10,077 nt of DNA from Pyrodictiaceae archaeon (GTDB taxonomy: Archaea; Thermoproteota; Thermoprotei_A; Sulfolobales; Pyrodictiaceae). The translations under genes and the position numbers were made by a program. How positions within the stretch are numbered: position 1 is the first letter of the stretch; each line of letters begins with the position of its first letter. The DNA lies in contig JALUFI010000197.1 of assembly GCA_027043685.1 (NCBI GenBank), positions 1-10,077 of the forward strand, read 5' to 3'. The notes under the pieces are model-generated. The model made no database searches. It was not told the origin of the DNA and was given only the letters and a program-made list of their open reading frames with translations. Shown one piece after another: positions 1-6,205 of this stretch.

Positions 1-2
1 CC

Positions 3-173
3 GCCTCGCCCTTCTACAGCCCAGGCGGCTGGGCCACGGGCGGCGACATAGACGCGGTAGTGGAGAGGCTGAAGCACGCCGAGGTAGACCCCGCCCAGGA
101 GATTCTCAGCGACCACCCACCAATACCCAAGAGGCTCCGCTTCCTAGACCAGCTTGCAGCGAGCACAGCATAA
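3..173 (+). CDS. 3' end of an unidentified protein gene (partial)
   Basis: Frame 3 is open from the window edge to a TAA at 171-173 and encodes the last 56 residues of a protein that begins outside the window. The peptide is rich in charged and helix-forming residues in its second half (DIDAVVERLKHAEVDP, then IPKRLRFLDQL), and its composition and AGG/ATA codon use match the real genes nearby, which supports it being coding. Frame 2 is also open across the stretch but gives an Arg/Pro/His-rich peptide typical of a shadow frame. I do not recognise the family, and too little is present to assign a function. It ends about 20 bases before the AT-rich promoter region of livK, so it is not part of the transporter operon by spacing. 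Confidence 0.6.
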   Translation, partial: ASPFYSPGGWATGGDIDAVVERLKHAEVDPAQEILSDHPPIPKRLRFLDQLAASTA

Positions 174-190
174 CAGCTCCACAATATAGC

Positions 191-203
191 AAAGTTTTTA
201 AAC
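191..203 (+). promoter_or_regulatory. TATA-box promoter for livK
   Basis: The run aaagtttttaaac is the most AT-rich spot in the gap before livK and matches the archaeal TATA-box pattern, with purines upstream that could serve as a BRE. The usual archaeal spacing of about 25 bases puts the transcript start near 222-228. That gives a leader of roughly 190 bases before the livK start, long for a crenarchaeon. The start falls at or just inside the left arm of the large inverted repeat described separately. The T-run could also help end the upstream gene. Confidence 0.55.
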
Positions 204-220
204 AAGACTCTCCCTGTGGG

Positions 221-367
221 GCCTCGCGGCGCCCCATAGCCGTCCACGCCCACACACTCCTACGGGCCTCGCAGAGCCGCTTCCCCCGGGGACTCATTGG
301 ACCTCCCCCTGAGACCTCCTAGGGGCCCTGGTGCTCCTCCCCCGGGGCGGCTATGGGGCGCCGAGGC
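221..367 (+). repeat. Large imperfect inverted repeat in the livK leader
   Basis: The arm at 221-242 (gcctcgcggcgccccatagc plus cg) is the reverse complement of the arm at 348-367 over 20 paired bases, interrupted only by a 2-base bulge in the left arm. The arms enclose about 105 bases. Inside, the octamer ccccgggg occurs at 284-291 and 340-347. Being palindromic, these two copies can pair with each other, stacking directly on the outer stem on the right side. The structure ends 30 bases before the livK Shine-Dalgarno site (397-403). It could be a regulatory RNA structure in the leader or a DNA-level element; the sequence does not decide which. Confidence 0.6.
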
Positions 368-413
368 AGGGGGACCCTGAGCACCTAGGTCTTGGAGGAG
401 GTGGGTCCTGGTC

Positions 414-1763
414 TTGGCGAGCAGGGCTGCGGTTGCGGGAGCCGTTATAGCCCTAATCGTTGTCATAGCTGCTGCAGCCTACGTGGCCAGCAGGGGTGGC
501 GCTCCGGCCGCGACCAGCCCCGCAGCAGCAAGCCCTGCTGCCGCGACAACGGGTGGCACTGGAGCCGCTAGCCCCACGGCGGCCAGCCCGGTGGCAACGA
601 TCCAGGCAACTGCGACGGCGGGTGGGCTGCCGAAGAAGATACCGATAGGCCTAGCCATAGCGGTGAGCGGCGGCTACGCTGTCGATGGGCCTAAGAGGCT
701 GAAGGGCGCCCAGCTAGCCATAAAGGAGATGAACGACCTCCTGGCGAAGGCGGGTGCGCCGTTCAGGTTCGTCGGCATACACGAGGATACACAGGGCAAT
801 CCCCAGAAGGCCGTCGACGTGGTCAAGAGATTCATTGCTGACGGTATACAGGTGATAGTTGGCCCGCTATCCACCAGCGAGACCGCGGCAGTGATGCCAC
901 TGGCTAACCGGTACCACGTGGTCGTCATCAGCCCGAGCAGCACCGGCGAGGCCGCAGCAAAGCCCAACGACTACGTGTTCCGTGTAGCGCCGCCTGACTC
1001 CAAGCAGGGGCCTGCACTGGCAACCATCATATACAAGCTGGGGTACCGCAAGCTCGTCATAATAGCCAGGAACGACGACTACGGTAGGGGCCTCGCCACA
1101 CTGGTGGCTGATACCTTCAAGAAGCTGGGCGGCCAGGTCAAGACCATACTCTACCAGCCCGACAAGCCCGACCTAAGCGCTGAGGTCACCCAGCTAGCGG
1201 CCGCGGTGCAGAGCTTCGGCGCCGACAAGCAGACCGCCGTGCTCGTGATAGCGTTCGATAACGATGGCCTCCAGATACTCCAGAAGGCCTCCAAGATACC
1301 CGTGCTGACGAAGGTGAGGTGGTTCGGCCCCGACAGCATGGCGAGGAACACCTTCATAGAGAACCCGCAGGTCGCGGAGTTCCTGATGAAGGTACACTTC
1401 CTCGGCACGAGGCCCGCCATAGAGAGGAACCCGGTGACCAAGCACTTCGAGGAGGCCTATAAGAAGATGTACCATGAGGCCCCGACGCCCTACGCCTACT
1501 ACGCCTACGACGCCGCCTGGCTAGCCATGCTCAGCGTGCTCGTCGCCGGCAAGTACAACGGAACCGCGATCAAGGCCGTGCTGCCCACCGTGGGCGCCCA
1601 CTACATGGGCGCCACCGGCCAGAAGGTGTTCGACAAGAACGGCGACTGCGCCATAGCCAACTACGCGCTCTGGACCGTGGCCAAGGTCAACGGCAAGTAC
1701 GTGTTCAAGACCATAGGCATGTGGCACGACTCAACCAAGACCATAGAGTGGTTCAACAAGTAG
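414..1763 (+). CDS. livK: Branched-chain amino acid-type ABC transporter substrate-binding protein
   Basis: This is a 449-residue type 1 periplasmic-binding-fold protein (LivK/Peripla_BP_6 family) that would capture the substrate outside the cell and hand it to the LivHM pore. The TTG start at 414 follows an SD GGAGGTG at 397-403 with 10-base spacing. Residues about 5-25 form one hydrophobic segment. A low-complexity Ala/Ser/Thr/Pro linker runs to about residue 70, and the ligand-binding fold starts near KKIPIGLAIAVSG (about 74). Family-like stretches include the GYAVDG...KGAQLAIKEMN opening, IVGPLSTSETAAVMPLANRY, and RNDDYGRGLATLVADTFKKLGG. There is no lipobox cysteine, so it is probably held by the N-terminal helix, or processed by a class III (pilin-like) signal peptidase at Arg4-Ala5. 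Substrate cannot be told from sequence: these proteins also bind amides, urea or short acids. It is separated from livG by about 260 bases of structured DNA. Confidence 0.93.
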   Translation: MASRAAVAGAVIALIVVIAAAAYVASRGGAPAATSPAAASPAAATTGGTGAASPTAASPVATIQATATAGGLPKKIPIGLAIAVSGGYAVDGPKRLKGAQLAIKEMNDLLAKAGAPFRFVGIHEDTQGNPQKAVDVVKRFIADGIQVIVGPLSTSETAAVMPLANRYHVVVISPSSTGEAAAKPNDYVFRVAPPDSKQGPALATIIYKLGYRKLVIIARNDDYGRGLATLVADTFKKLGGQVKTILYQPDKPDLSAEVTQLAAAVQSFGADKQTAVLVIAFDNDGLQILQKASKIPVLTKVRWFGPDSMARNTFIENPQVAEFLMKVHFLGTRPAIERNPVTKHFEEAYKKMYHEAPTPYAYYAYDAAWLAMLSVLVAGKYNGTAIKAVLPTVGAHYMGATGQKVFDKNGDCAIANYALWTVAKVNGKYVFKTIGMWHDSTKTIEWFNK

Positions 1764-1798
1764 AGAGGGGCCAACGCTCCGCATACACCCATAGCTCA

Positions 1799-1839
1799 AA
1801 CTGTTTTTAGCGACCCCGCCCACGGGCGGGGCCACAGTT
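1799..1839 (+). terminator. Composite hairpin after livK, possible terminator or attenuator
   Basis: An outer 6-bp stem (aactgt 1799-1804 with acagtt 1834-1839) encloses an inner GC stem (ccccgccc 1814-1821 with gggcgggg 1824-1831). The run ttttt at 1804-1808 lies on the 5' side of the inner stem rather than after it, so it is not a bacterial-style terminator. Archaeal termination relies mainly on U-rich tracts, so the tract alone could end livK transcripts. Its place between livK and livG would let binding-protein mRNA be made in excess of the other subunits, as is common for ABC importers. That role is inferred. Confidence 0.45.
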
Positions 1840-1845
1840 AAATCC
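1837..1845 (+). promoter_or_regulatory. Possible TATA box for livGFHM
   Basis: gttaaatcc is an AT-rich patch in a very GC-rich gap and overlaps the 3' arm of the hairpin at 1799-1839. The usual spacing would start transcripts near 1865, giving a leader of about 155 bases before livG. The match is weaker than the one before livK. Confidence 0.35.
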
Positions 1846-1901
1846 AAGCCCAGCTACCGTGCGGCGTAGGCTCTTCGCAACATCGCCTCCCGGGGCACAT
1901 T

Positions 1902-1929
1902 GCACCCCTCCTCGGCCTGGAGGGGCTGC
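1902..1929 (+). repeat. Hairpin in the livG leader
   Basis: The stem cccctcc (1905-1911) pairs perfectly with ggagggg (1919-1925) around a 7-base loop. It extends by gca (1902-1904) with tgc (1927-1929) across one bulged base. It lies in the apparently untranslated stretch between livK and livG. A role in translation control or mRNA stability is possible but not shown. Confidence 0.4.
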
Positions 1930-2022
1930 ATCCTCCGGCCCGCTCCCCGGGGGCACGTAGCGGAGCCCCATCCACCTCGCTCGCCGGCGCCTGCAACGGG
2001 GGTAGGGGGTGCTACAGGGGCC

Positions 2023-2799
2023 TTGGCCAGGGTAGCTCTGAGGACGGAGGAGCTGAGGAAGAGCTTCGGCGGCATAAGGGCCCTCGACGGCGTCTCTATA
2101 ACTATACGTGAGGGGGAGTTCGTCGGACTGATAGGCCCCAATGGCTCCGGGAAGACGACGTTGTTCAACGTGATAAGCGGGGTGTACAAGCCGGACTCTG
2201 GCAGAGTCTACCTCTTCGACCGAGATGTTACCGGGTATAGCCCACACCAGTTGTACCGTCTCGGCCTCGTCCGGGGCTTCCAGGTGCCCCGGCTCTGGGG
2301 CAGGATGCTGGTCGTGGAGAACGCCGCGGCCGCGGCGAGGGAGAGGCCCGGGGCGGGCCCTATCTCCTCTGTCGCGATGAGGAGGGAGTGGACCCGCTGG
2401 GAGGCGGATGAGGAGAATGGGCTCACGGGCAGGGTTCACCGGATACTGAACAGGATGAAGATCTTCCACGTAGCGTTGAACCGCGCGACAGAGCTTAGCG
2501 GCGGCCAGATGAAGCTCCTCGACATATCCCGCGCGCTGCTCGGAGAGGCCCGCGTCCTCCTACTCGACGAGCCCACCGCCGGCGTCGCGCCCAAGCTCTC
2601 GAGGGACATATTCGAGGTCTTGGAGAAGCTTAACCGTGAGGGCTTGACAATCTTCGTAATCGAGCACCGCCTCGAGGTTCTCTTCGACTTCGTTGACAGA
2701 GTCATAGTTATGCATGAGGGCCGTGTACTCACCGAGGGCACGCCAGAGGAGGTCGCCAAGGACCCGAGGGTTCTCGACGCTTACCTCGGCTCCGCCTAG
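2023..2799 (+). CDS. livG: Branched-chain amino acid-type ABC transporter ATPase LivG
   Basis: A cytoplasmic ATPase that binds and hydrolyses ATP to drive LivHM. All nucleotide-binding motifs are present in order: Walker A GPNGSGKT (38-45), Q-loop Gln87 in RGFQVPRLW, signature LSGGQ (158-162), Walker B VLLLDEP (178-184) and H-loop His215. The insert between Q-loop and signature is typical of LivG and distinguishes it from the shorter LivF. I chose the TTG at 2023 because it follows a GGGGGTGC stretch (2005-2012) and gives 258 residues, the usual LivG length, opening as MARVALRTEELRKSFGG. The frame stays open upstream to a TTG at 1900, but the added 41 residues are Pro/His/Arg-rich, unlike LivG, and overlap a hairpin. 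It is the first gene of a tight cluster: livF begins within 25 bases of its stop. Confidence 0.95.
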   Translation: MARVALRTEELRKSFGGIRALDGVSITIREGEFVGLIGPNGSGKTTLFNVISGVYKPDSGRVYLFDRDVTGYSPHQLYRLGLVRGFQVPRLWGRMLVVENAAAAARERPGAGPISSVAMRREWTRWEADEENGLTGRVHRILNRMKIFHVALNRATELSGGQMKLLDISRALLGEARVLLLDEPTAGVAPKLSRDIFEVLEKLNREGLTIFVIEHRLEVLFDFVDRVIVMHEGRVLTEGTPEEVAKDPRVLDAYLGSA

Positions 2800-2819
2800 G
2801 CCGTGACGGGGTGGTAGAT

Positions 2820-3542
2820 GTGGCGAGGATCCTCGAGACGAGGAGCCTCGTGGGCGGCTACGGCAAAATGATCATAGTGAATGGTGTAAGCATCTACGTT
2901 GAGAAGGGCGAGGTCGTGGCGCTCGTCGGGCCGAACGGGTCGGGGAAGAGCACGCTCCTCAAGACAATCTACGGCGTTGCCAAGGTGTTTGGAGGCCAGG
3001 TACTGTTCAACGGTAGTGATGTCACGTACCTGCCCCCGGAGGCTAAGACCGCGCTAGGCATGGGCTTCGTGCCTCAGACTGAGAACGTGTTCCCCGACCT
3101 AACAGTGGAGGAGAACCTAGAGATGGGGGGCTACCTTATCAGGGACGAGGACAAGCTGAAGGAGGCTATGGAGATGGTCTACTCTATCTTCCCGCAGCTC
3201 CGCAGCCTCCGGCACGTCCTGGCCGGGGCCCTGAGCGGCGGCCAGAGGAAGATGGTCGCCGTAGGCCGGGCCCTGATGACTAGGCCCAAGCTGCTGCTAA
3301 TGGATGAGCCTACCGCTGGCCTCGCGCCCAAGGCCGCGATGGAGCTCCTGGATAAGCTGCAGGATATCAGGAGGGAGACGGAGACCTCGATACTTATAGT
3401 GGAGCAGCATGCGAGGCGCGCGCTGGAGATGAGTGACCGGGGCTACGTGCTTGTCTCGGGCAGGATAGCCGCGGAGGGCACGGGCAAGGAGATACTCTCG
3501 AGGCCCGACCTCCAGGAGCTGTTCCTGGGCAAGCATGGTTAG
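2820..3542 (+). CDS. livF: Branched-chain amino acid-type ABC transporter ATPase LivF
   Basis: The second ATPase of the importer, expected to pair with LivG under the LivHM pore. Motifs in order: Walker A GPNGSGKST (37-45), Q-loop Gln86 in FVPQTENVFPDLTVEENL, signature LSGGQ (138-142), Walker B LLLMDEP (158-164) and H-loop His197. The sequence FVPQ..NVFPDLTV.ENL is characteristic of LivF. The GTG at 2820 is preferred because GGGGTG (2808-2813) then serves as its Shine-Dalgarno, giving 240 residues. A GTG at 2811, three residues earlier, would overlap that site but cannot be excluded. The stop overlaps an ATG at 3535 of the livH frame, and the livH start I favour lies 26 bases after the stop. 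Confidence 0.95.
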   Translation: MARILETRSLVGGYGKMIIVNGVSIYVEKGEVVALVGPNGSGKSTLLKTIYGVAKVFGGQVLFNGSDVTYLPPEAKTALGMGFVPQTENVFPDLTVEENLEMGGYLIRDEDKLKEAMEMVYSIFPQLRSLRHVLAGALSGGQRKMVAVGRALMTRPKLLLMDEPTAGLAPKAAMELLDKLQDIRRETETSILIVEQHARRALEMSDRGYVLVSGRIAAEGTGKEILSRPDLQELFLGKHG

Positions 3543-3567
3543 CGACGCGACCGGGGGTGACGATGGG

Positions 3568-4518
3568 GTGGTTGACTGGGGCATCATACTGTATGGAACA
3601 ATTAGTAGCTTGTTTGACGGCCTCATGGTTGGTAGTCTCTACGGCCTCATGGCGCTCGGCCTAACGCTTATCTTCCGCGTCACGAGGATAGCTAACTTTG
3701 CCTACGCCGAGTACATCACCTATGCCGCGTACGCCGCATACGCAGCCGCGGCTGCCCTCGGGGGCGTTGTGGGCGCCGTCGCCGCCGCTGTCACAGCAAC
3801 CGTTGTTGGTGCACTGGTTTCACTGCTGAGCGACGAGGCTGCCTTCAAGCCTCTCTGGCTCCGCGGCGCCGACTCCCTGACGCTCCTAGTGGCCTCGATG
3901 GGTGTCGGGTTTATCCTACGATACAGCCTGCTCGGCGTCACCGCTCTAGGCAACCTCCCGGTCCAGGTGAATATACAGTCAGTGCTGAGCAATAACGTGT
4001 TGTTCACTGTTGGCGGCCTTGCCAGCTTCCAGTACGCGCATGCAGCCGCAATACTCTCAGCTGTCGTCGTTGCGTCTCTCATGCACTGGCTGTTCACGCG
4101 GACAAGAATAGGCAAGGCCATGAGGGCCACTGCGAGCAACCCAACGCTCGCAAGGATATCCGGCATCAACGTCTACGCCGTCAGGAGAGTGACTTGGCTC
4201 CTCGCGGGCGCGATAGGCGGGCTCGCGGGCTTCCTCTACGGGTACTACAACCCCGTCAACCCGGAGAGTGGGTGGCAGACGCTGCTCTGGATATTCGCGG
4301 CCGCGATAATGGGTGGCTTCACCTTCTACGGGGCCCTCGTCTCCGGCATAATACTTGGCCTGGCTGAGGCGCTGATAGGCTTCTACCTCTACCAGTTCTT
4401 CGGGATAAGCACCGCCTATAGCCCGGTCATAGCCCTGCTCGCGCTCGTGCTCGTGCTGCTCTTCCGCCCGGAGGGCGTGATCCGGCTGGAGGCGCATGCG
4501 CTCCGGAGGAGGGTGTGA
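3568..4518 (+). CDS. livH: Branched-chain amino acid-type ABC transporter permease LivH
   Basis: A membrane permease forming half of the import pore with LivM. It is hydrophobic throughout, with several membrane helices. It carries the family's N-terminal signature as NFAYAE (43-48; NFAHGE in many bacterial LivH) and the cytoplasmic coupling loop GKAMRATASNPTLARISGINV near residue 185, followed by LAGAIGGLAGFLYG. The start is set at GTG 3568 because a strong Shine-Dalgarno GGGGGTGA lies at 3553-3560 with 7-base spacing. This gives 316 residues, close to the usual length of about 300. An in-frame ATG at 3535 overlaps the end of livF and lacks a well-placed ribosome site. An Ala/Tyr-rich stretch at about 50-63 (TYAAYAAYAA...) is low complexity. 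The protein has no cysteine. livM follows after 6 bases. Confidence 0.94.
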   Translation: MVDWGIILYGTISSLFDGLMVGSLYGLMALGLTLIFRVTRIANFAYAEYITYAAYAAYAAAAALGGVVGAVAAAVTATVVGALVSLLSDEAAFKPLWLRGADSLTLLVASMGVGFILRYSLLGVTALGNLPVQVNIQSVLSNNVLFTVGGLASFQYAHAAAILSAVVVASLMHWLFTRTRIGKAMRATASNPTLARISGINVYAVRRVTWLLAGAIGGLAGFLYGYYNPVNPESGWQTLLWIFAAAIMGGFTFYGALVSGIILGLAEALIGFYLYQFFGISTAYSPVIALLALVLVLLFRPEGVIRLEAHALRRRV

Positions 4519-4524
4519 GGAGCC

Positions 4525-5655
4525 TTGCTCCACGGGTTCGCGGGTATAGTGGTTCAGTGGGTCACGTACTTCGCGATATACGGTATCATAGCGCTGAGCT
4601 TCAACATAGAGTACGGGTTTACCGGCATACCTAACTTCGGCAAGGTGTTGTTCGTCGCCATAGGGGCCTACGCGGCCGGCGTGCTCGCCGCCAGTCTCGT
4701 CATAGACGCCGCTGCGCCACTGCTCCACGTGAAGATAAACGCCACCGGGATGCCCCAGTACTGCAGCGGTAACGCGAGCTACGTGCTAGGGGAGGCGGGG
4801 AGCGTCCTCTCGCCCTGGTTCCTGGCAGGCGTGTTCCTCCTAGCCGTGCTCGCCGCAGCCGTCGCCGGCGCCGTCTCGAGCGTGGTGGCGAGCTTCCCCG
4901 CGCTGAGGCTCCGGGAGGACTTCCTCGCGATAACGCTGCTAGCCGCGGGCGAGATAGTGAGGCTCGTCACCTGGACCAGCACCTGGCCGGTGTGCGGCTT
5001 CAACGGGATAAACGGCATACCCGGCCCCTTCGCGTGGAGCGGCAGCAGCGACCTCCTCTACATGCTGGTCGCTCTCGGGTTCCTCGTGCTAGCCTACCTC
5101 TACACAGACTACGCGACCAACAGCCCCTGGGGCAGGGCGCTTAAGGCTGTCCGGGACGACGAGGTCGCCGCCGAGGTCTACGGCTACGATATAGCGAGGA
5201 TAAGGATGCAGGCGCTGCTCGTGGGGAGCGCGCTCGCCGGCGTGGCCGGCGCGCTGCTGGTCTTCTACTCGGGCAACGTGAACGCCAACAGCTACAAGCC
5301 CGACCTAACATTCATGGTGATAGCCGCCGTCATACTCGGCGGCAGCGCGAACAACCTCGGCGCACTAGTGGGCGCGGCAATCATAACCTCACTAGACATA
5401 TTCATGAACCCCTCCGCGTTCCAGGCACTAGGGATAACGCTGCCAACAAACGTGGGCAACGCACTAGTCTACCTCAAGTACGTGATACTGGGCCTAGTTA
5501 TACTCGCCGTGCTGGCCTTCCGGCCCCAGGGCCTGCTACCCGAGGGCCCGCTGAGGACACCGATAGTCGAGAAGACCAGGAAGAGGCTCCAGCAATACCT
5601 CTCAAGGATAGCGGGGAGCAGCGCCGCAGGCACAGAGGAGGCCGAGAACCCCTAG
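4525..5655 (+). CDS. livM: Branched-chain amino acid-type ABC transporter permease LivM
   Basis: The second permease, pairing with LivH. It is 376 residues from a TTG start preceded by GGGTG at 4511-4515. Family features are NFGKVLFVAIGAYAAG (37-52), the stretch LRLREDFLAITLLAAGEIVR (127-146), and the coupling loop GRALKAVRDDEVAAEVYGYD (203-222) followed by SALAGVAGALL. It has only two cysteines, Cys80 and Cys157, both in loops predicted to face outward. Two N-glycosylation sequons (NAT 72-74 and NAS 83-85) flank the first, so a disulfide in a glycosylated outer loop is plausible. The C-terminal tail of about 35 residues after FRPQGLLPEG is charged and probably cytoplasmic. It is the last gene of the cluster. 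Confidence 0.94.
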   Translation: MLHGFAGIVVQWVTYFAIYGIIALSFNIEYGFTGIPNFGKVLFVAIGAYAAGVLAASLVIDAAAPLLHVKINATGMPQYCSGNASYVLGEAGSVLSPWFLAGVFLLAVLAAAVAGAVSSVVASFPALRLREDFLAITLLAAGEIVRLVTWTSTWPVCGFNGINGIPGPFAWSGSSDLLYMLVALGFLVLAYLYTDYATNSPWGRALKAVRDDEVAAEVYGYDIARIRMQALLVGSALAGVAGALLVFYSGNVNANSYKPDLTFMVIAAVILGGSANNLGALVGAAIITSLDIFMNPSAFQALGITLPTNVGNALVYLKYVILGLVILAVLAFRPQGLLPEGPLRTPIVEKTRKRLQQYLSRIAGSSAAGTEEAENP

Positions 5656-5709
5656 CCACCTCATCTCCGGAGCCTTCGCCTGCTCCCAGCGCTGTTTCAT
5701 CGAGGGATT

Positions 5710-5754
5710 ACCCGGGAGGGTGTCACCCGGGTGTTTCATGTCCTTTTGCTTCGC
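5710..5754 (+). terminator. Hairpin and pyrimidine-rich stretch after livM
   Basis: acccggg (5710-5716) pairs with cccgggt (5726-5732) around a 9-base loop, followed by a stretch with short T-runs (gtttcatgtccttttgct). This is the only terminator-like signal after the operon. The octamer tgtttcat occurs both before (5693-5700) and after (5732-5739) the hairpin. The decamer cttcgcctgc also recurs around it (5674-5683 and 5749-5758), suggesting a small local duplication. Confidence 0.45.
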
Positions 5755-5776
5755 CTGCCCCTCTCCCGGCCCGATG

Positions 5777-5786
5777 CTTAGTATAG
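5777..5786 (+). promoter_or_regulatory. Possible TATA box for the winged-helix-like gene
   Basis: cttagtatag is the best TATA-like match in this gap. It predicts a transcript start near 5808-5812, which would place the 12-bp stem at 5824-5875 inside the leader. Confidence 0.4.
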
Positions 5787-5823
5787 TGATACCATTCCTG
5801 GAAGCAGAAGCCTGGGCAAGCAG

Positions 5824-5875
5824 GGTCCCCAGCCCCCATGAGGGGCTTCCCCGTGGCCCCGGAGGGCTGGGGACC
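5824..5875 (+). repeat. Perfect 12-bp inverted repeat before the winged-helix-like gene
   Basis: ggtccccagccc (5824-5835) is the exact reverse complement of gggctggggacc (5864-5875), with 28 bases between. The interior contains further GC-rich partial pairings. The repeat ends 33 bases before the preferred start at 5909, or 9 bases before the alternative TTG at 5885. It could fold in the mRNA leader or be a binding site for a dimeric regulator, possibly the protein encoded next to it. Confidence 0.55.
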
Positions 5876-5908
5876 GTTTAGCCCTTGGTACGGGGTGTGG
5901 CTTGGGCC

Positions 5909-6205
5909 TTGGCTGTCCGGTACATTGGGTTGACGCGTGCTATCCTGGAGGTGCTGCGTGGCCTGGGCGGCAGGGCTGACCTGGATACGCTGCTCGCTGA
6001 GGTTTGGAGGCGGTACGTGGAGCCTGGCGGCCCGGAGAGGGTGGTGATGAGGCTCTACCGGCACCCGAGCGGGAGGCTGTGGAGCCCCGACGCCGAGGAG
6101 GCGCTGCACGTGCTGGAGGCGGCGGGCTATATCAGGAGGAGGGGCCGGGTCGTGGAGCTGCGGGCAGCCGCTGCCCGGGCTGCCGCCGCTGCCGTCGGTG
6201 GCTAG
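5909..6205 (+). CDS. Small winged-helix-like putative DNA-binding protein
   Basis: I do not recognise a named family. The 98-residue protein has predicted helices at about 8-19 (LTRAILEVLRGL), 24-37 (DLDTLLAEVWRRYV) and 62-73 (AEEALHVLEAAG). The ending GYIRRRGRVVEL reads like the wing of a winged helix-turn-helix, and the tail is Ala-rich. The TTG at 5909 is preferred because GGGGTG (5892-5897) lies upstream at 11-base spacing. A TTG at 5885 would add eight residues, and a GTG at 5897 is also possible. Its stop is nested with that of the convergent HD gene in a shared CTAG at 6202-6205. A DNA-binding role is inferred from predicted fold only. Confidence 0.65.
   Translation: MAVRYIGLTRAILEVLRGLGGRADLDTLLAEVWRRYVEPGGPERVVMRLYRHPSGRLWSPDAEEALHVLEAAGYIRRRGRVVELRAAAARAAAAAVGG

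Noticed and set aside
1900..2022. N-terminal extension of LivG from a TTG at 1900
   Set aside because: The extra 41 residues are Pro/His/Arg-rich, unlike LivG. The TTG lies at the foot of a hairpin without a Shine-Dalgarno, and starting at 2023 gives the normal family length.
1807..2469. Long - strand frames opposite the livG region
   Set aside because: Arg/Pro/His-rich shadow translation with no family features, antisense to a well-supported ATPase.
3535..3567. livH start at ATG 3535, overlapping livF
   Set aside because: No ribosome site at suitable distance, whereas GTG 3568 has GGGGGTGA seven bases upstream and gives the usual length.
3553..3570. C-box-like gtgacgatg at the livF-livH junction
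   Set aside because: Better explained as the livH Shine-Dalgarno GGGGGTGA followed by its start codon.
4057..4728. 223-residue - strand frame opposite livH and livM
   Set aside because: Composition (Glu/Arg/Tyr/Pro-rich, no hydrophobic core) is that of an antisense frame of membrane-protein codons.
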